A stretch of 64,000 nt of DNA from Stomoxys calcitrans. Taxonomy: Eukaryota; Arthropoda; Insecta; Diptera; Muscidae. The stretch is from contig NC_081555.1 in assembly GCF_963082655.1 (NCBI RefSeq), forward strand, positions 26,904,776 through 26,968,775, read 5' to 3'. Both the position numbers and the translations under genes were made by a program. Shown here one piece after another: positions 41,901 through 49,388 of the stretch (position 1 is the first letter of the stretch; each line of letters begins with the position of its first letter). Below the pieces are notes generated by a model. The model made no database searches. It had not been told where the DNA came from and saw only the letters and a list, made by a program, of their open reading frames with translations.

Positions 41901-44510
41901 AATTATAGGTCTGACAACTGCAGTATATACCCAATGCTTGACACGCAGTCTAAACCCCCAACGTTTGCCAATGGCTCTCTTGCATGTGTATAGGGCAAGA
42001 GTGGCCTTGCTTACCCTTTCCAAAATGTTGGATTTAAAGTTCAATTTCCTGTCCAACAAAACACCCAGGTATTTTGAGCTTTCTGTAAATGGAACATTCT
42101 TACACCCCAAGGAGACAGGGTCCGCAGTAGGCACGGATTTATACCTAGACCACTGCGGTAGCCCACTTCGGTGTTGCACGTAAAGCTTGCTGAAGTATAT
42201 CTCTTAGAGCGCTGGGAAACTTTCCCCTAATCGCAATTGCCACGTCATCAGCATACGCGACTACTTTTACACCTTTTTCTTCCAGAGACAATAATATATT
42301 GTTAGTGGCTATATTCCAAAGTATAGAAGGCACCTTTGCTGGTCCATCTTTTTAGATCCACAAATCCCAAGCCTGCTGTAATGCATCTTTAAGTAAGTTA
42401 GTTATTACTAGACTTTCTTACGGTAGAGTTGATGCCTAGAAACTCCACCTCCTTCATGATTGACGTCGGTTTTACATTATTGAAAGTACCTTCAATGTCA
42501 AGAAATGCTACCATTGTACATTCCTTGTCAACGAAATATAGCCGACTAGGTTGTTAATGGCTGTTTCAGTGGATTTGCCTTTACTATATGCATGCTGCTG
42601 CTGCGACAGGCGATCTCCAGGGATCTTTGCCCTAAGGTATGTTTCTATCAACATCTCTTCAATTTTCAGCATAAAGGATGACAAACTAATAGGACGAAAA
42701 TCTTTCGCCTTCGTGTGGTAGGGGTTGCCTGCTTTCGGAGTGAATATGACCTTTATGTCCCTCCATCCCACAGTTATATATGACATTCTGATACAAGCAG
42801 AGTATATCTCCCTAATAATCCAGTCTATCAGGCACAGCTTGTAATTCAGCCGGTGATACATCATCAGGGCCTGACGACTTAAAGGAGTCGAAACTTTTTA
42901 TCGCCCAAAGGATTTTCGGCTCAGACACAATTTCCCTATAGCCTCCGACGAATGCATTTCAGGGACAACCTCTTTTGGCGCCACGTTGGAGAATTTCCAG
43001 GGAACGGAGTAGTTCTAGTGTCTCCTCACTACACATTGTCCCTACATTCTCTGACTTCTCAATATACTCCACCGTAATAGTTCTCGAGGACAGAATTTTC
43101 CTTAGTCTAGAGGCCTCAGATTTATCCTCCATGGAGCTGCAGAATTCTACCCAGGATTTGTTCTGAACCTTTCTCAGCTCGCCCTTATATTTTCTTATCT
43201 AAGCCTTATAGATGTCCCAATCGGTGGTGCTCTTGCGGCTATTGCTCTGTTGAAGAGTTTTTCTGCAGTCCTCCCATAGACCAGCCAGCTCTGGGGTCCA
43301 CCATAGCGGTCGCTGTTTGTCCCTTGGCTTGGCACTAGGACATGCTGACAGAAGCGAGTCATTCAGGGCCTTCGCAATCCACTTGACCGCTATGTTTATT
43401 TGCTCCGCAATTACCACTTCCTTTTCTGGTCTAGAAGGGATAAACGTGCAGAATTTGTGCCGAAATTTATCCCAATCCTCCTTTCTGCTGTTTAGCCTAG
43501 GGATCATTTCTGCAGTATTTTCTCCAAGTCTGAAACTAATATAACGATGATCAGAGAAGCTTTGATTATGAGATAACCCACCAAAAATATTTAAAGACCA
43601 ATCACGACAATGTGGGACTCAAATGAAAGGTAGTGGAAAACGAATCTGATATTCAAATTTGGAGTTAAGTGTTTTGGGTATCCGCCACACCCTCAAAACA
43701 ACGCCGAAAGAGGACAAATTTAGTGATCATAGCAATCTGTGGCTCAAATGAAATTTCTTCGGTAGCAGAGCATCAACATTCGATAAAAAAAAAATTTCAT
43801 TGGGCCTCCCCAAAGAGGACAAATTTACCGACCATAGCAATATGCGGCTCAATAAAAGATATTTAAGAGTAGAATTCGAATCTGATATATATTTTCAGGA
43901 TCAAGTCACCGAAATGGCCTCCCCAACCCCCTAAACACCACCTCCCCAAAGCCCTCAAACCGGCGGCCCTAGTTGCTGATGATTGCAATAAGGGGCTCAA
44001 ATGAAAGGTATTTGAGATTAGAAAACGAATTTGATTTCCTTTTTTGGGGCCAAGTGATTGGGGAACGACTCATCCAATATACCCGACACCCCTAAACCAA
44101 TGGCAATATCGGGTTCAAACTAATTATATTTGAGAGTAGAACACGATGCATATATTTTTACAGGACTAAGTGTTTGGGGGACCGACCCCTACACCCTTAA
44201 ATCGTACAAATTTACCGATCATGGCAATATGAAGCTCAAATGGAAGATATTGGGGAAAAGACCACGAAATTGATACCAACTTTCAGGACCAAATTTCTTG
44301 AGGTCACTCTATTGTATGTGCGTAACAATAACCACCCTATTGTCTATAACTTTTGAAAAAACAAATCTCTTAACTTACCTTTCTATGCTGCATTCGTTCT
44401 CTTTCACGACTGGCCTCACGTGCCAATTGTTCTCGCATTTCACGCTCACGCCGTTTTTCGCGTTTGCGCTCAAGTTGCTCCAGCTCATGTAGATTAGGTA
44501 GACTGCCCAT
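26591..44510 (-). CDS. Unc93-like: UNC93-like multipass membrane protein, five coding exons
   Basis: The coding exons on the minus strand, in order, are 44510-44379, 39538-39206, 28514-27204, 27146-27017 and 26952-26591 (2268 nt, 755 residues plus stop). All introns are GT-AG (GTAAGT, GTGAGT, GTGAGT, GTGAGT donors; pyrimidine-rich acceptors). The first three are phase 0 and the last is phase 1. The start ATG at 44510 follows GGCAAC, a good fly context, with no in-frame ATG upstream in the open stretch. Residues 1-44 are Arg/Glu-rich (likely helical). Residues 45-155 are Gly/Ala-rich. From about residue 226 there is a series of hydrophobic segments (about 226-245, 263-285, 295-315, 316-345, 396-409 and more in the C-terminal half). 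A Thr/Ser-rich loop spans about 422-453. WGACNGMWETLLFALV and AAHGFMCETPK near the C-terminus fit the UNC93 family of the MFS-like fold. Family members regulate K2P potassium channels (worm UNC-93) or carry Toll-like receptors (vertebrate UNC93B1). The role of the fly member is not shown by the sequence. Additional 5' non-coding exons are possible. Confidence 0.9.
27017..27146 (-). CDS. UNC93-like gene, coding exon 4
   Basis: It is a 130-nt exon between acceptor CTAG (27147-27150 side) and donor GTGAGT (27016-27011). It encodes AFVSCSLGISMVAGAIIGMG and onward to RHTKRLVVI, a membrane segment and a short basic loop. In UNC93 relatives the same position has a 'SCxLG' segment. Confidence 0.92.
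27204..28514 (-). CDS. UNC93-like gene, coding exon 3 (largest)
   Basis: The acceptor TTTTTGCAG precedes 28514, and the donor GTGAGT starts at 27203. The 1311 nt are exactly 437 codons. It encodes a Ser/Arg-rich lead, then the first membrane segments (CFTLLAVAHGLLCAVLVPLF, VGPNIGSLLLSLCFFISSGM), the Thr-rich loop and DFLT at the end. Open frame upstream of 28514 continues into the intron (MFMFLFYHFLFFLQ) but that is the polypyrimidine tract read as protein. Confidence 0.95.
28618..29430 (-). pseudogene. LINE 3'-UTR fragments, split by a foldback element
   Basis: 28618-28686 reads GTTTGTGACACCACAGGAGC then CCTGTACCTAGCGTTAAACC, matching the LINE C 3' region (40725-40800). After the inserted element, TATCGCTTTTAAAGC resumes the LINE C match (ATCGCTTTAAAG). 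From about 29320 a LINE A-type 3' UTR follows: TTATCCGCCCCATGCCACAA then TGGACATACACC. So two LINE ends lie next to each other in intron 2. Confidence 0.55.
28687..29293. mobile_element. Foldback Tc1/mariner derivative, copy 2 (607 bp)
   Basis: TA flanks at 28685-28686 and 29294-29295. The ends and structure are the same as copy 1, and the left half is nearly identical base for base. It differs in the right half: here the sequence running back to the end keeps TTCGAACCGAACACTGATTT, giving FEHISNRTLILVIKF, which copy 1 replaces with a short repeated TGAAAATGATTTCACTGAAA stretch. The catalytic fragment FSDEAHFWLNGYVNKQN lies on the minus strand again. It is inside intron 2 of the UNC93-like gene, in LINE debris. 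Confidence 0.93.
29431..29862 (+). pseudogene. RNase H fragment of a LINE A/B-like element
   Basis: The frame 29599-29859 gives NAFSEVGTILIVWVLGHNGV, RGNEIAGDLAVKARGL and KPFGSTQSEIRLL. The 'GHNGVRGNE' His is retained, unlike the 34.6-kb copy, where it is Arg. It runs opposite to the neighbouring 3'-UTR fragments, so it is a separate piece. Confidence 0.7.
29865..31560 (+). repeat. Family R dispersed repeat, copy 7 (about 11 units)
   Basis: It is a long series of second-subtype units: ATATAGCTGCCATATAGA, CCGATCTGCCGATTGAGGGT, CTTAAGCCCATAAAAGCCGC, AATTATTATCCGATTTCGCT and GAAATTTGAAATAGTGAGTT. The unit length is about 115-125 bp. It ends in the tail: GTGGGGGGTATTCAAAGCTC then GACACGGCCGAACTTTTCAC. 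A MITE is nested at 31234-31453. The head is absent. Confidence 0.82.
31234..31453 (+). mobile_element. Mariner-like MITE (220 bp), copy 2
   Basis: It has the same TTGGGTTGCCCAAAAAGTAA ends and TA flanks (31232-31233, 31454-31455) as copy 1. It lacks about 17 bp of copy 1 (the ATAGTCGGCGTTGACA part next to the left end). Confidence 0.9.
31603..31770 (+). pseudogene. LINE A-type 3'-end fragment, plus orientation
   Basis: TGTATGTCCATAGTGGCATA then GGGCGGATTAATATCCGCAC is the complement of the LINE A 3'-UTR box (10670-10720). The rest of the stretch is not recognised. Confidence 0.4.
31795..33490. repeat. ~31-bp minisatellite of GGAAAGGGTACTAAAACTACCC units
   Basis: The unit is AAAGGAAAGGGTACTAAAAC then TACCCTTTTCC, 30-31 bp, repeated about 55 times with substitutions and short deletions. 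Each unit contains a near-palindrome, CCTTTCCAAAGGAAAGG. A local inversion appears at about 33080-33135, where TTTCCTTTCCTTTCCTTGGG then GAAAGGGTAGTTC occurs. It lies in intron 2 of the UNC93-like gene. Confidence 0.93.
33491..34640. other. Unique-looking intronic sequence
   Basis: It has no recognisable transposon and no long open frame. There is a CT-rich tract (CACCCCCCTCTCTCTCCCTC) near 33767. The minus-strand 60-codon frame at 33957-34139 has no domain. This is one of the few parts of intron 2 that is not obviously repetitive. Confidence 0.5.
34641..35785 (+). pseudogene. RNase H-type non-LTR retrotransposon (LINE A-like), 3' half
   Basis: RTLQQIQRTCCLAIGRAMRS then TPTRALETILDIRPIDIQIN lies past the RT palm. 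SCYTDGSKLED (about 35080-35110) opens the RNase H. After a frame change VNIFTDSKQAIRAAITSRTV (about 35257-35320) and IVWLPGRNGIRGNERANDLP (about 35383-35440) follow. The C-terminal zinc piece MCRACGEDDE is near 35728-35760, where the copy stops. The RNase H Glu is Val (QAVIPA) and the His is Arg (PGRNG). The 267-codon minus-strand frame at 34878-35681 is antisense to it and not a gene. Confidence 0.8.
35786..36965 (+). repeat. Family P dispersed repeat pieces
   Basis: Family P units are seen at 35840-36130 (GGGTACTTAGACCCTATTTT, CATTCGTATTCTACTC, GAATACCTTTCATTTGAGTT) and 36500-36900 (CCTTTCATTTGAGCCCCATA, GTTTTGGGGTGGGGCAG, TTGTCCGAATCGGTAAACAT). A block of the AAAGGG minisatellite in reverse orientation (36146-36410) and a short AAATTTTATCAAAAATTTTA repeat (36415-36490) are inserted between them. 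Confidence 0.7.
36146..36410. repeat. 31-bp minisatellite, second block, reverse orientation
   Basis: TTCCTTGGGAAAGGGTAGTT then TTAGTAC is repeated about eight times with a ~32-bp period. It is the reverse complement of the unit at 31795-33490, about 2.7 kb away. Confidence 0.9.
36966..37310. repeat. Three-unit dispersed repeat with CCGCCCACTTTTACGCCCAC
   Basis: CCGCCCACTTTTACGCCCAC occurs near 37011 and 37131, and CCGCCCACTTTTACGGCCAC near 37274, each followed by TCCCATA(C/G)A. The intervals are about 120 and 143 bp. Between them AAACTTGGCACATAG-type phrases recur. It is non-coding. Confidence 0.75.
37311..38275. other. AT-rich intronic sequence, no recognised feature
   Basis: A few 60-70 codon frames occur on both strands, all AT-driven. 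The stretch 37730-37745 is a CAACAACAACAACAA run. Confidence 0.45.
38276..38565 (+). repeat. Family P 3' end
   Basis: GTACCATAAGG-like 'GGTTACCATAAGGTGATGCA', then ATCTGTGAAAATTTCATGAA, AATCGGTTCAGCCGTGTTTT and AACAAACAAACAAAGTCATA. This is the classic tail of the family, fuller than the copy at 8825-10042. Confidence 0.7.
38566..39205. other. Intron 2 sequence next to exon 2
   Basis: It is AT-rich with TTTTATAGAAAATTTTTTCA phrases at its start (related to the AT minisatellite at 39590). The remainder is unremarkable. The exon 2 donor lies at its end (39205). Confidence 0.45.
39206..39538 (-). CDS. UNC93-like gene, coding exon 2 (Gly/Ala-rich)
   Basis: It has acceptor TTTTTTTCAG and donor GAG|GTGAGT, 333 nt, phase 0 on both sides. 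It encodes HSSYNPYLMAGLGMGGGM, then Gly/Ala-rich sequence with an Ala run and a His-rich patch (GHKHHGHQHPHHYRH), then RVLRTRSSGATHNIWDDQVL. It has no recognised domain and is probably a cytoplasmic, disordered N-terminal part. Both splice sites being in frame with exons 1 and 3 supports it. Confidence 0.85.
39585..40275. repeat. AT-rich minisatellite, TTTTGACAAAATTTTC units
   Basis: AAAATTTTGACAAAATTTTC and TATAGAAATAAAATT-like units of roughly 25-30 bp recur with heavy divergence. It begins about 50 bp into intron 1 from the exon 2 acceptor. The minus-strand frames across it are low complexity (Phe/Asn/Lys/Ile). Confidence 0.75.
40361..40620 (-). mobile_element. tRNA-derived SINE, 5'-truncated copy
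   Basis: The reverse complement starts within the B box (GGGTTCAAATCTTGGCGAGA, one change from GGTTCGAATCC) and continues with CCATCAGAAAAAATTTTTCA, TGCTTTCAACATTTGTGAGG and the body up to GTGGAATGTTCATGGGCAAA. The A-box half is missing. It sits immediately before the LINE C 3' tail. Confidence 0.85.
40655..43520 (-). pseudogene. RNase H-type non-LTR retrotransposon (LINE C), linker to 3' end
   Basis: On the minus strand: WWTPELAGLWEDCRKTLQQS (near 43270) is the linker after the endonuclease. KAGNPYHTKAKDFRPISLSS then FMLK (near 42700) opens the RT. AYADDVAIAIRGK (catalytic pair at 42244-42255) follows. SSKYLGVLLDRKLNFKSNIL (near 42060) ends the palm. YIDFYTDGSKLNDQVGFGVY (near 41470-41530) is the start of RNase H. 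CRSCEDIEQEE with CVCPAL (near 40900-40970) is the C-terminal zinc piece. The 3' UTR ends in CCTAGCCTAACCTAAC (reverse complement). Frames change several times, but this is the most complete LINE in the window. It lies in intron 1 of the UNC93-like gene, in the same orientation as the gene. Confidence 0.85.
43555..44295 (-). repeat. Family P dispersed repeat, reverse orientation
   Basis: Repeated phrases include GGCTCAAATGAAAGGTATTT, GAGACAAATTTA-like 'AGAGGACAAATTTACCGA', CATAGCAATATGCGGC and TTCAGGACCAA. These are the complements of the family P unit (CTTTCATTTGAGCC, GGTAAATTTGTCC). About six diverged units are present. It is in intron 1, close to exon 1. Confidence 0.65.
44379..44510 (-). 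CDS. UNC93-like gene, coding exon 1
   Basis: The ATG is at 44510-44508 and the donor AAG|GTAAGT is at 44379/44378. It encodes 44 residues, MGSLPNLHELEQLERKREKR followed by REREMREQLAREASRERER, a strongly charged segment likely to be helical. The open frame continues upstream to 44570 but only through TTG codons, so 44510 is the first ATG. Confidence 0.85.
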
Positions 44511-44578
44511 GTTGCCAAAGATTTTGTTTTGTCTGCTTTGATGTTGGGTTGTTGGCAACAATGTTGCCAAAGTCCTTT

Positions 44579-45740
44579 GGTGTTCAAAAGGAGTTCAAAC
44601 AGAGACAAGTCTAAAGTGTTCAACAAATAGGGACACTTTAAAAAGCAACGAGTTTACCACACCGCAATAAGGGACACAAAGAACCCCAATTTAGGGTGAT
44701 GAATAATAACATTGATGTTCCATGCTGTAACTGTGTTGCCGTTGATGTTTTTGACAGCTGACCATATTTGCCAGACGTCCTTTTCATCTTTCACTTGCTA
44801 TTGGTCTCAATTTGCTATTGCGGGTGTAGCTCCATACGGCGGCCAGGCAAAAGAAAAGTGGTAATTAGGAGCTGCCAAGCATTGTGTTTAAAATCCCATT
44901 TCTGGTGTTGCTTGCTAGTAGGGGTCTTGCGAGAACAGCGAGGGATAATGATGTTGATGATGACGATGGCGACGATGGCAACGATGGCTATGGCTTTGGT
45001 GATGTTAAAAACTAACAGCACATCTCTGTTGTAATCTTGTACCTCTAATGACACCAAATAATCCTGCAAAGAAATTGATAACAAAGGAAAAATAAATGAT
45101 GAGGATCATGAATTGTTAACAAGCCATTCTGATGGGCCGCTGATGTTGCTGCTCCCTCTTCTTCTCCTTCTCTGGAGCAGTAATGGCGGCGTAGTAAACA
45201 TTTCCATAATTAAAAGTGACAGCAGTCATTTGTAGCTGACTGTGCAGCTGGGTCCCTAGCCTTTGATTTGCATTTGCCAGGCAAACCAAAGAGTTTGAGT
45301 ATCTCAAGGGATTTAAAGGTTAAATACCAGAACCAGAGGAGCATTAGATAACATTCAACTTGAGCATGAGCAAGAGCATGGAAAAAGTTTTGTTGAACAA
45401 ACTTTGGATGTTGGTAATAACAATCGTATTATTCTTCATTTCATGCGAAATAATGTTATTAATTAGACATTTAGGTCATCATCTATGCGAAGGAAGAATT
45501 AGCAGCAAAACTAAGTAATGGGGGCAGCGTGGGAATATTTGCGAAATTAATGATAATTTACATCAAATCTGTAGGGCGGGCTATGAGTAAATCCCACTTA
45601 AACTGATGAATGTGCCACATTCATTATATGAGGCAAAGGGTTTAGATCTGAAAAGGAATGATGATAAATCTTAAGGTCATTTGTTTTAAAAACAAGAAAT
45701 TTTATACATAGTGAATGAGGATCACTGGTGTTTGAGTTTA
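44579..45740. other. Upstream region of the UNC93-like gene
   Basis: This probably holds the 5' UTR and promoter, but no TATA box or initiator could be chosen with confidence. GATGATGACGATGGCGACGA-type triplet repeats occupy about 44950-45000. On the minus strand TTTCTTTGCAG at about 45073 resembles a splice acceptor and could mark a 5' non-coding exon. The short open frames are not convincing. Confidence 0.35.
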
Positions 45741-45789
45741 TTTCAAAGATATTACTGCCCTGTAACAAATGAGAGAGATGATGAGTCGT

Positions 45790-46260
45790 ACTTGGGTGCG
45801 AAAAGTCTCCCACAAGGATCCTATGGTACGGCCACTAGGGTCGAAATGCTGTTGAAGCCCATAATGCGGCATACAGAGCAATCCTGCAGTCAGTAGATAC
45901 CCGCCAGACTCGAAAAACATTTTTTCCTCAGAAGCAAGATATAAAGGAAAAGACGTGACAATGAGCGAATCGTGAAGTTCAAGAGTCGGAATGAAGACCG
46001 GAAATTTTACCAATAAATAAAACATCTAACCGATAGCTTTAATAGGGCCACATCCTTTGGCGAAGACAAGAAGAAATTGTGGTAAGAGATAAAGGTAGTA
46101 TTCTTCGAATATGCACATACCATCTTTTTTTTACTACAAAAGTGCTTTTGACAAGCCTATAGATTAAAAACTATTTAATCTAGGTCTGAGTTTGGTATCC
46201 CCGAAAAATTGGTAAAACTATACAGGACGATGATAGCTGACCAAACCATGCACCAAGAGC
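45790..46260 (+). pseudogene. RTE-type LINE fragment, linker to RT
   Basis: FKSRNEDRKFYQ then IKHLTDSFNRATSF (about 45978-46060) is the RTE linker, and EFGIPEKLVKLYRTMIAD (about 46190-46245) is an RT segment. Stops break the frame. The stretch from about 46260 to 46700 may continue it but I see no motif there. Confidence 0.65.
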
Positions 46261-47575
46261 TGTGATGGGACTCGTTGCTCCAATCCAAATGACCCTATAA
46301 TCAGTGAGTTGAATCCTGAAATCATTTGATTCGTCGACGATTATAAAAGGAATTCCTGTCTAGAGCACTTGAATCACCGAAGCTTAAATGTCGGTATTAG
46401 TAAGCTGCGGTCTACTGTCAAGTCATGTAACACTGACTGAGTCGAAGATATGCGACCGGTTGCTTAACCTTCAATTTGAGAATCCTGAGAGCGTTAGGAT
46501 GAGGATCCGTGTTCTCCTAGGCGATGGACAATCATCAGAACCATATTCAATGAACAAAATTACAAACATTATTCGCAGCGATAAATCACCCAAGGGCCTA
46601 GGCCACGACGAAAACTCTACATTGATACTCCAAAAAGTTAATTGTGCTGCGAGTCACGTATCTGGCTATGGTTCTTGATTTTGTTGGATCGTTGGGCAAT
46701 CTTACAGTTCCCGATCCCAAACAAAATCGACAGAATGATATCAATACTGAAACCTTCCATTTCCTTCTCTGGCCAATAGTTAAGGGGCTAGAGCCTTGTT
46801 GGAGAATATACAGGTACTGAACACATTTCATACACATATTAGCCGAGGTTTCAAGTCGTGCCATGGGTCGATTTTAGTGGCGTTGGCATATCGAAGGCTT
46901 TCGATATGAAAAGCTCGAGGCATTACTCCCTGAGAGTCGTTGAAGAATTTCATGTGCTGAGAATCAGCTTGGATTTTGTAAAATGCATAGCACGACCACT
47001 GAACATTGTACATAATAACTGAGGTCTCAACCAGATCTTGCCGTGTCATGGGACGGTCCTTGGGTCTTTCAATTTATTGAATTCTTCCGATTCTACGATC
47101 AGCCATGGCAGGCTTTTGGAAAACAACGCTACCATGTACCTGCCCGCCGAAACTAAAATTTAGGATCCGTTTTTTTTTGTGGTTGACAACCGTATTTCAG
47201 TGGGAGAAAATGGAATGGTAGTGCTGAAGTGCTAGCTAGATCGTGTTTCTAAAAAAACGAATAAAGATATATCTGTAATTCTTTTTGAATTTTGAAAGTG
47301 TCCTTAAAAAACTAAAAATTAATTCAGCCCGAATTTTTTACAAAAATCCGAAGCAGGTCTCGGCCAAAATTACAAAAAAATATAAAAGTCGAATATCGCC
47401 GAAACCTGTGGAGATATTGCTGATGGGTAATTCTACACCAAATTACGAAATGCTTCACATAGTGTTTGGTGTGTGTTGCGTTCTATGGATTTCCTTTTCC
47501 ATTTGCAAAGAAAAATCTCCGATCACTGAGCTCGTCTCGAAAGAGAAACAAACAAAATATTAATTGTTTTATTTT
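46261..47575. other. Unassigned sequence
   Basis: Several 70-95 codon frames on both strands have no domain that I recognise. The composition is similar to the neighbouring retroelement debris. Confidence 0.35.
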
Positions 47576-48900
47576 TAAACACCCGTCACCATAGGATAGG
47601 GGGTTTATTCATTTAGTCATTCCATTTACAACACATCGAAATATCTATTTCCGACCCTACAAAGTATATATGTTTTCGATTGTTTAAAATTCTAAGGCGA
47701 TTTAACGATGTGGGTGTGTCTGTCCGTCTGTCCGTGCGTATGTTGTAATCACGCTACAACATTAAAAAATTAGGATATTGAGCTGAAGTTTGGCACGGAT
47801 ACGTTTCTTGGCTGCAGGCAGTGATAGTTTTAGAACGGGCCAAATTATACCTTCTTTTCATAGCTGCCATGTAGACCGATCTGCCGAATAAGGGTCTGAA
47901 ACATAGAAATGCTGAAATTTTAAACAGTGAGTTTTTTTAAGCCTTCCGACATCCGACTCAAATATTGATCAGATCGAACCCTGTTTATATATATAGCTGC
48001 CATATATACCGATCTGTCGTTTAAGGGTCAGAAGCCCATAAAAGCTGCATTTATTACCCGATTTTGTTAAAATTTGAAACAATGAGTTTTTTTAAGAGTG
48101 CCGACCTAAATATGGTTCTGATCGGACCATATTTGAATATAGCTGCCATATAGACCGATCTGCCAAATAAGGGTCTGAAACCCATGAAAGCTTTATTTAT
48201 TATCCGATTTCGCTCAAATTTGAATTGGTAAGTTGTTTTAAGCCTCCGAATCAAATATGGTTCTGATCGGAATATATTTAGATATAGCTACCATATGGAC
48301 CGATCTGCCGACGTAGTATCTAAATCCCGTAAAAGACGAATTTATTATCCGATTTCGCTGGAATTTGACACAGTGACTTGTATTAAGTCTCCCGTCATCC
48401 TACCAGAATATGATACAGATCAGAGTATATTTAGATATAGCTGCCATATAGACCAATTGTCCAATTTTGGGTCTTAATCAGGATTTATTGCTTGATAACG
48501 CTGATACTGAGACTTGTATAAGAGTTCTCGGGACTTTAATCAAATAAGATCCAGACCAACCCCTATTAAGATATAACTATAGGTATGGTAGTGGAGTTTT
48601 AATAAAATGGTATGACTAATATTGGGTTGCCCAAAAAGTAATTGCGGATTTTTTAAAAGAAAGTAAATGCATTTTTAATACATCTTAGAATGAACTTTAA
48701 TCACATATTCCCTTTTTACACTTTTTTTCTAAAGCAAGCTAAAAGTAACAGCTGATAACTGACAGAAGAAAGAATGCAATTACAGAGTCACAAGCTGTGA
48801 AAAAATTTGTCAACTCCGACTATATGATAAATCCGCAATTACTTTTTGGGCAACCCAATATATCCATATTGGTGGGCACCCAACACGTTTTCACATTTTT
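47576..48900 (+). repeat. Family R dispersed repeat, copy 8, full head to tail
   Basis: The head is ACACCCGTCACCATAGGATA, with GTATATATGTTTTCGATTG and CTGTCCGTCTGTCCGTGCGT. About six second-subtype units follow (GCTGCCATATAGACCGATCT, AAAATTTGAAACAATGAGTT). A MITE is nested at 48622-48858. A weak tail remains at 48865-48900 (TATCCATATTGGTGGGCACC). Confidence 0.8.
48622..48858 (-). mobile_element. Mariner-like MITE (237 bp), copy 3
   Basis: The ends are TTGGGTTGCCCAAAAAGTAA and the inverse, with TA on both sides (48620-48621, 48859-48860). The interior is the reverse complement of copy 1, including CAGCTGATAACTGACAGAAG, so it is inserted the other way round. Confidence 0.9.
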
Positions 48901-49230
48901 TACTATTTTTTCACAGGCTTCTTCTTTATTTTTTTATTGTTCTATTTTTTAGAGCTATTTCTTAAATTTTTTCCAATTTTCCTATTTATCCTCCAAGCTT
49001 GAAACATTTTTTTAGGAGTTCTTTTTAAAATTCTATATCTATTTTATCTGTTTTTTCTCCCATTTTTTAAAAATTTTTACTAATGCTCTCTCTTTTTTCT
49101 GTTTTCTAAATTTTTCTCCCATATTTTCAGCTTTAAATTTTTCTCTTTTTCTTTTTTTTTTCATTTCATTCTTTTTCCACAGCTTTCTATTTTCCCCACT
49201 TTTATTAAATTATGTTAAGGAAATGAACTT
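48901..49230. repeat. Pyrimidine-rich tract
   Basis: The plus strand is mostly T and C (CTTCTTTATTTTTTTATTGT, TTTTTCTCCCATTTTTTAAA, TTTTTCTTTTTTTTTTCATT) for about 300 bp. It is low complexity without a fixed period. It lies between family R copy 8 and the satellite array. Confidence 0.7.
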
Positions 49231-49388
49231 GTATTTATAAATAAAACTATTATTACAAATGTATGGCTTATTGCGTTTTTATTTTTGGAATTTGGGGGTT
49301 TTAATCAAATACTAATGATGCTTGAATCAAGTCAATCATAAGCTTGAATGAAGTATTAAGGAGATTAAACTACTGAAGAAATCCTGCA
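49231..49388. other. Short AT-rich boundary before the satellite
   Basis: It is AT-rich, ending GAAGAAATCCTGCAA just before the first satellite monomer. No target duplication or transposon end was seen at the junction. Confidence 0.5.

Noticed and set aside
44511..44570. An upstream start for the UNC93-like protein at 44570
   Set aside because: The codon there is TTG. The first ATG in the frame is at 44510, with a good fly start context.
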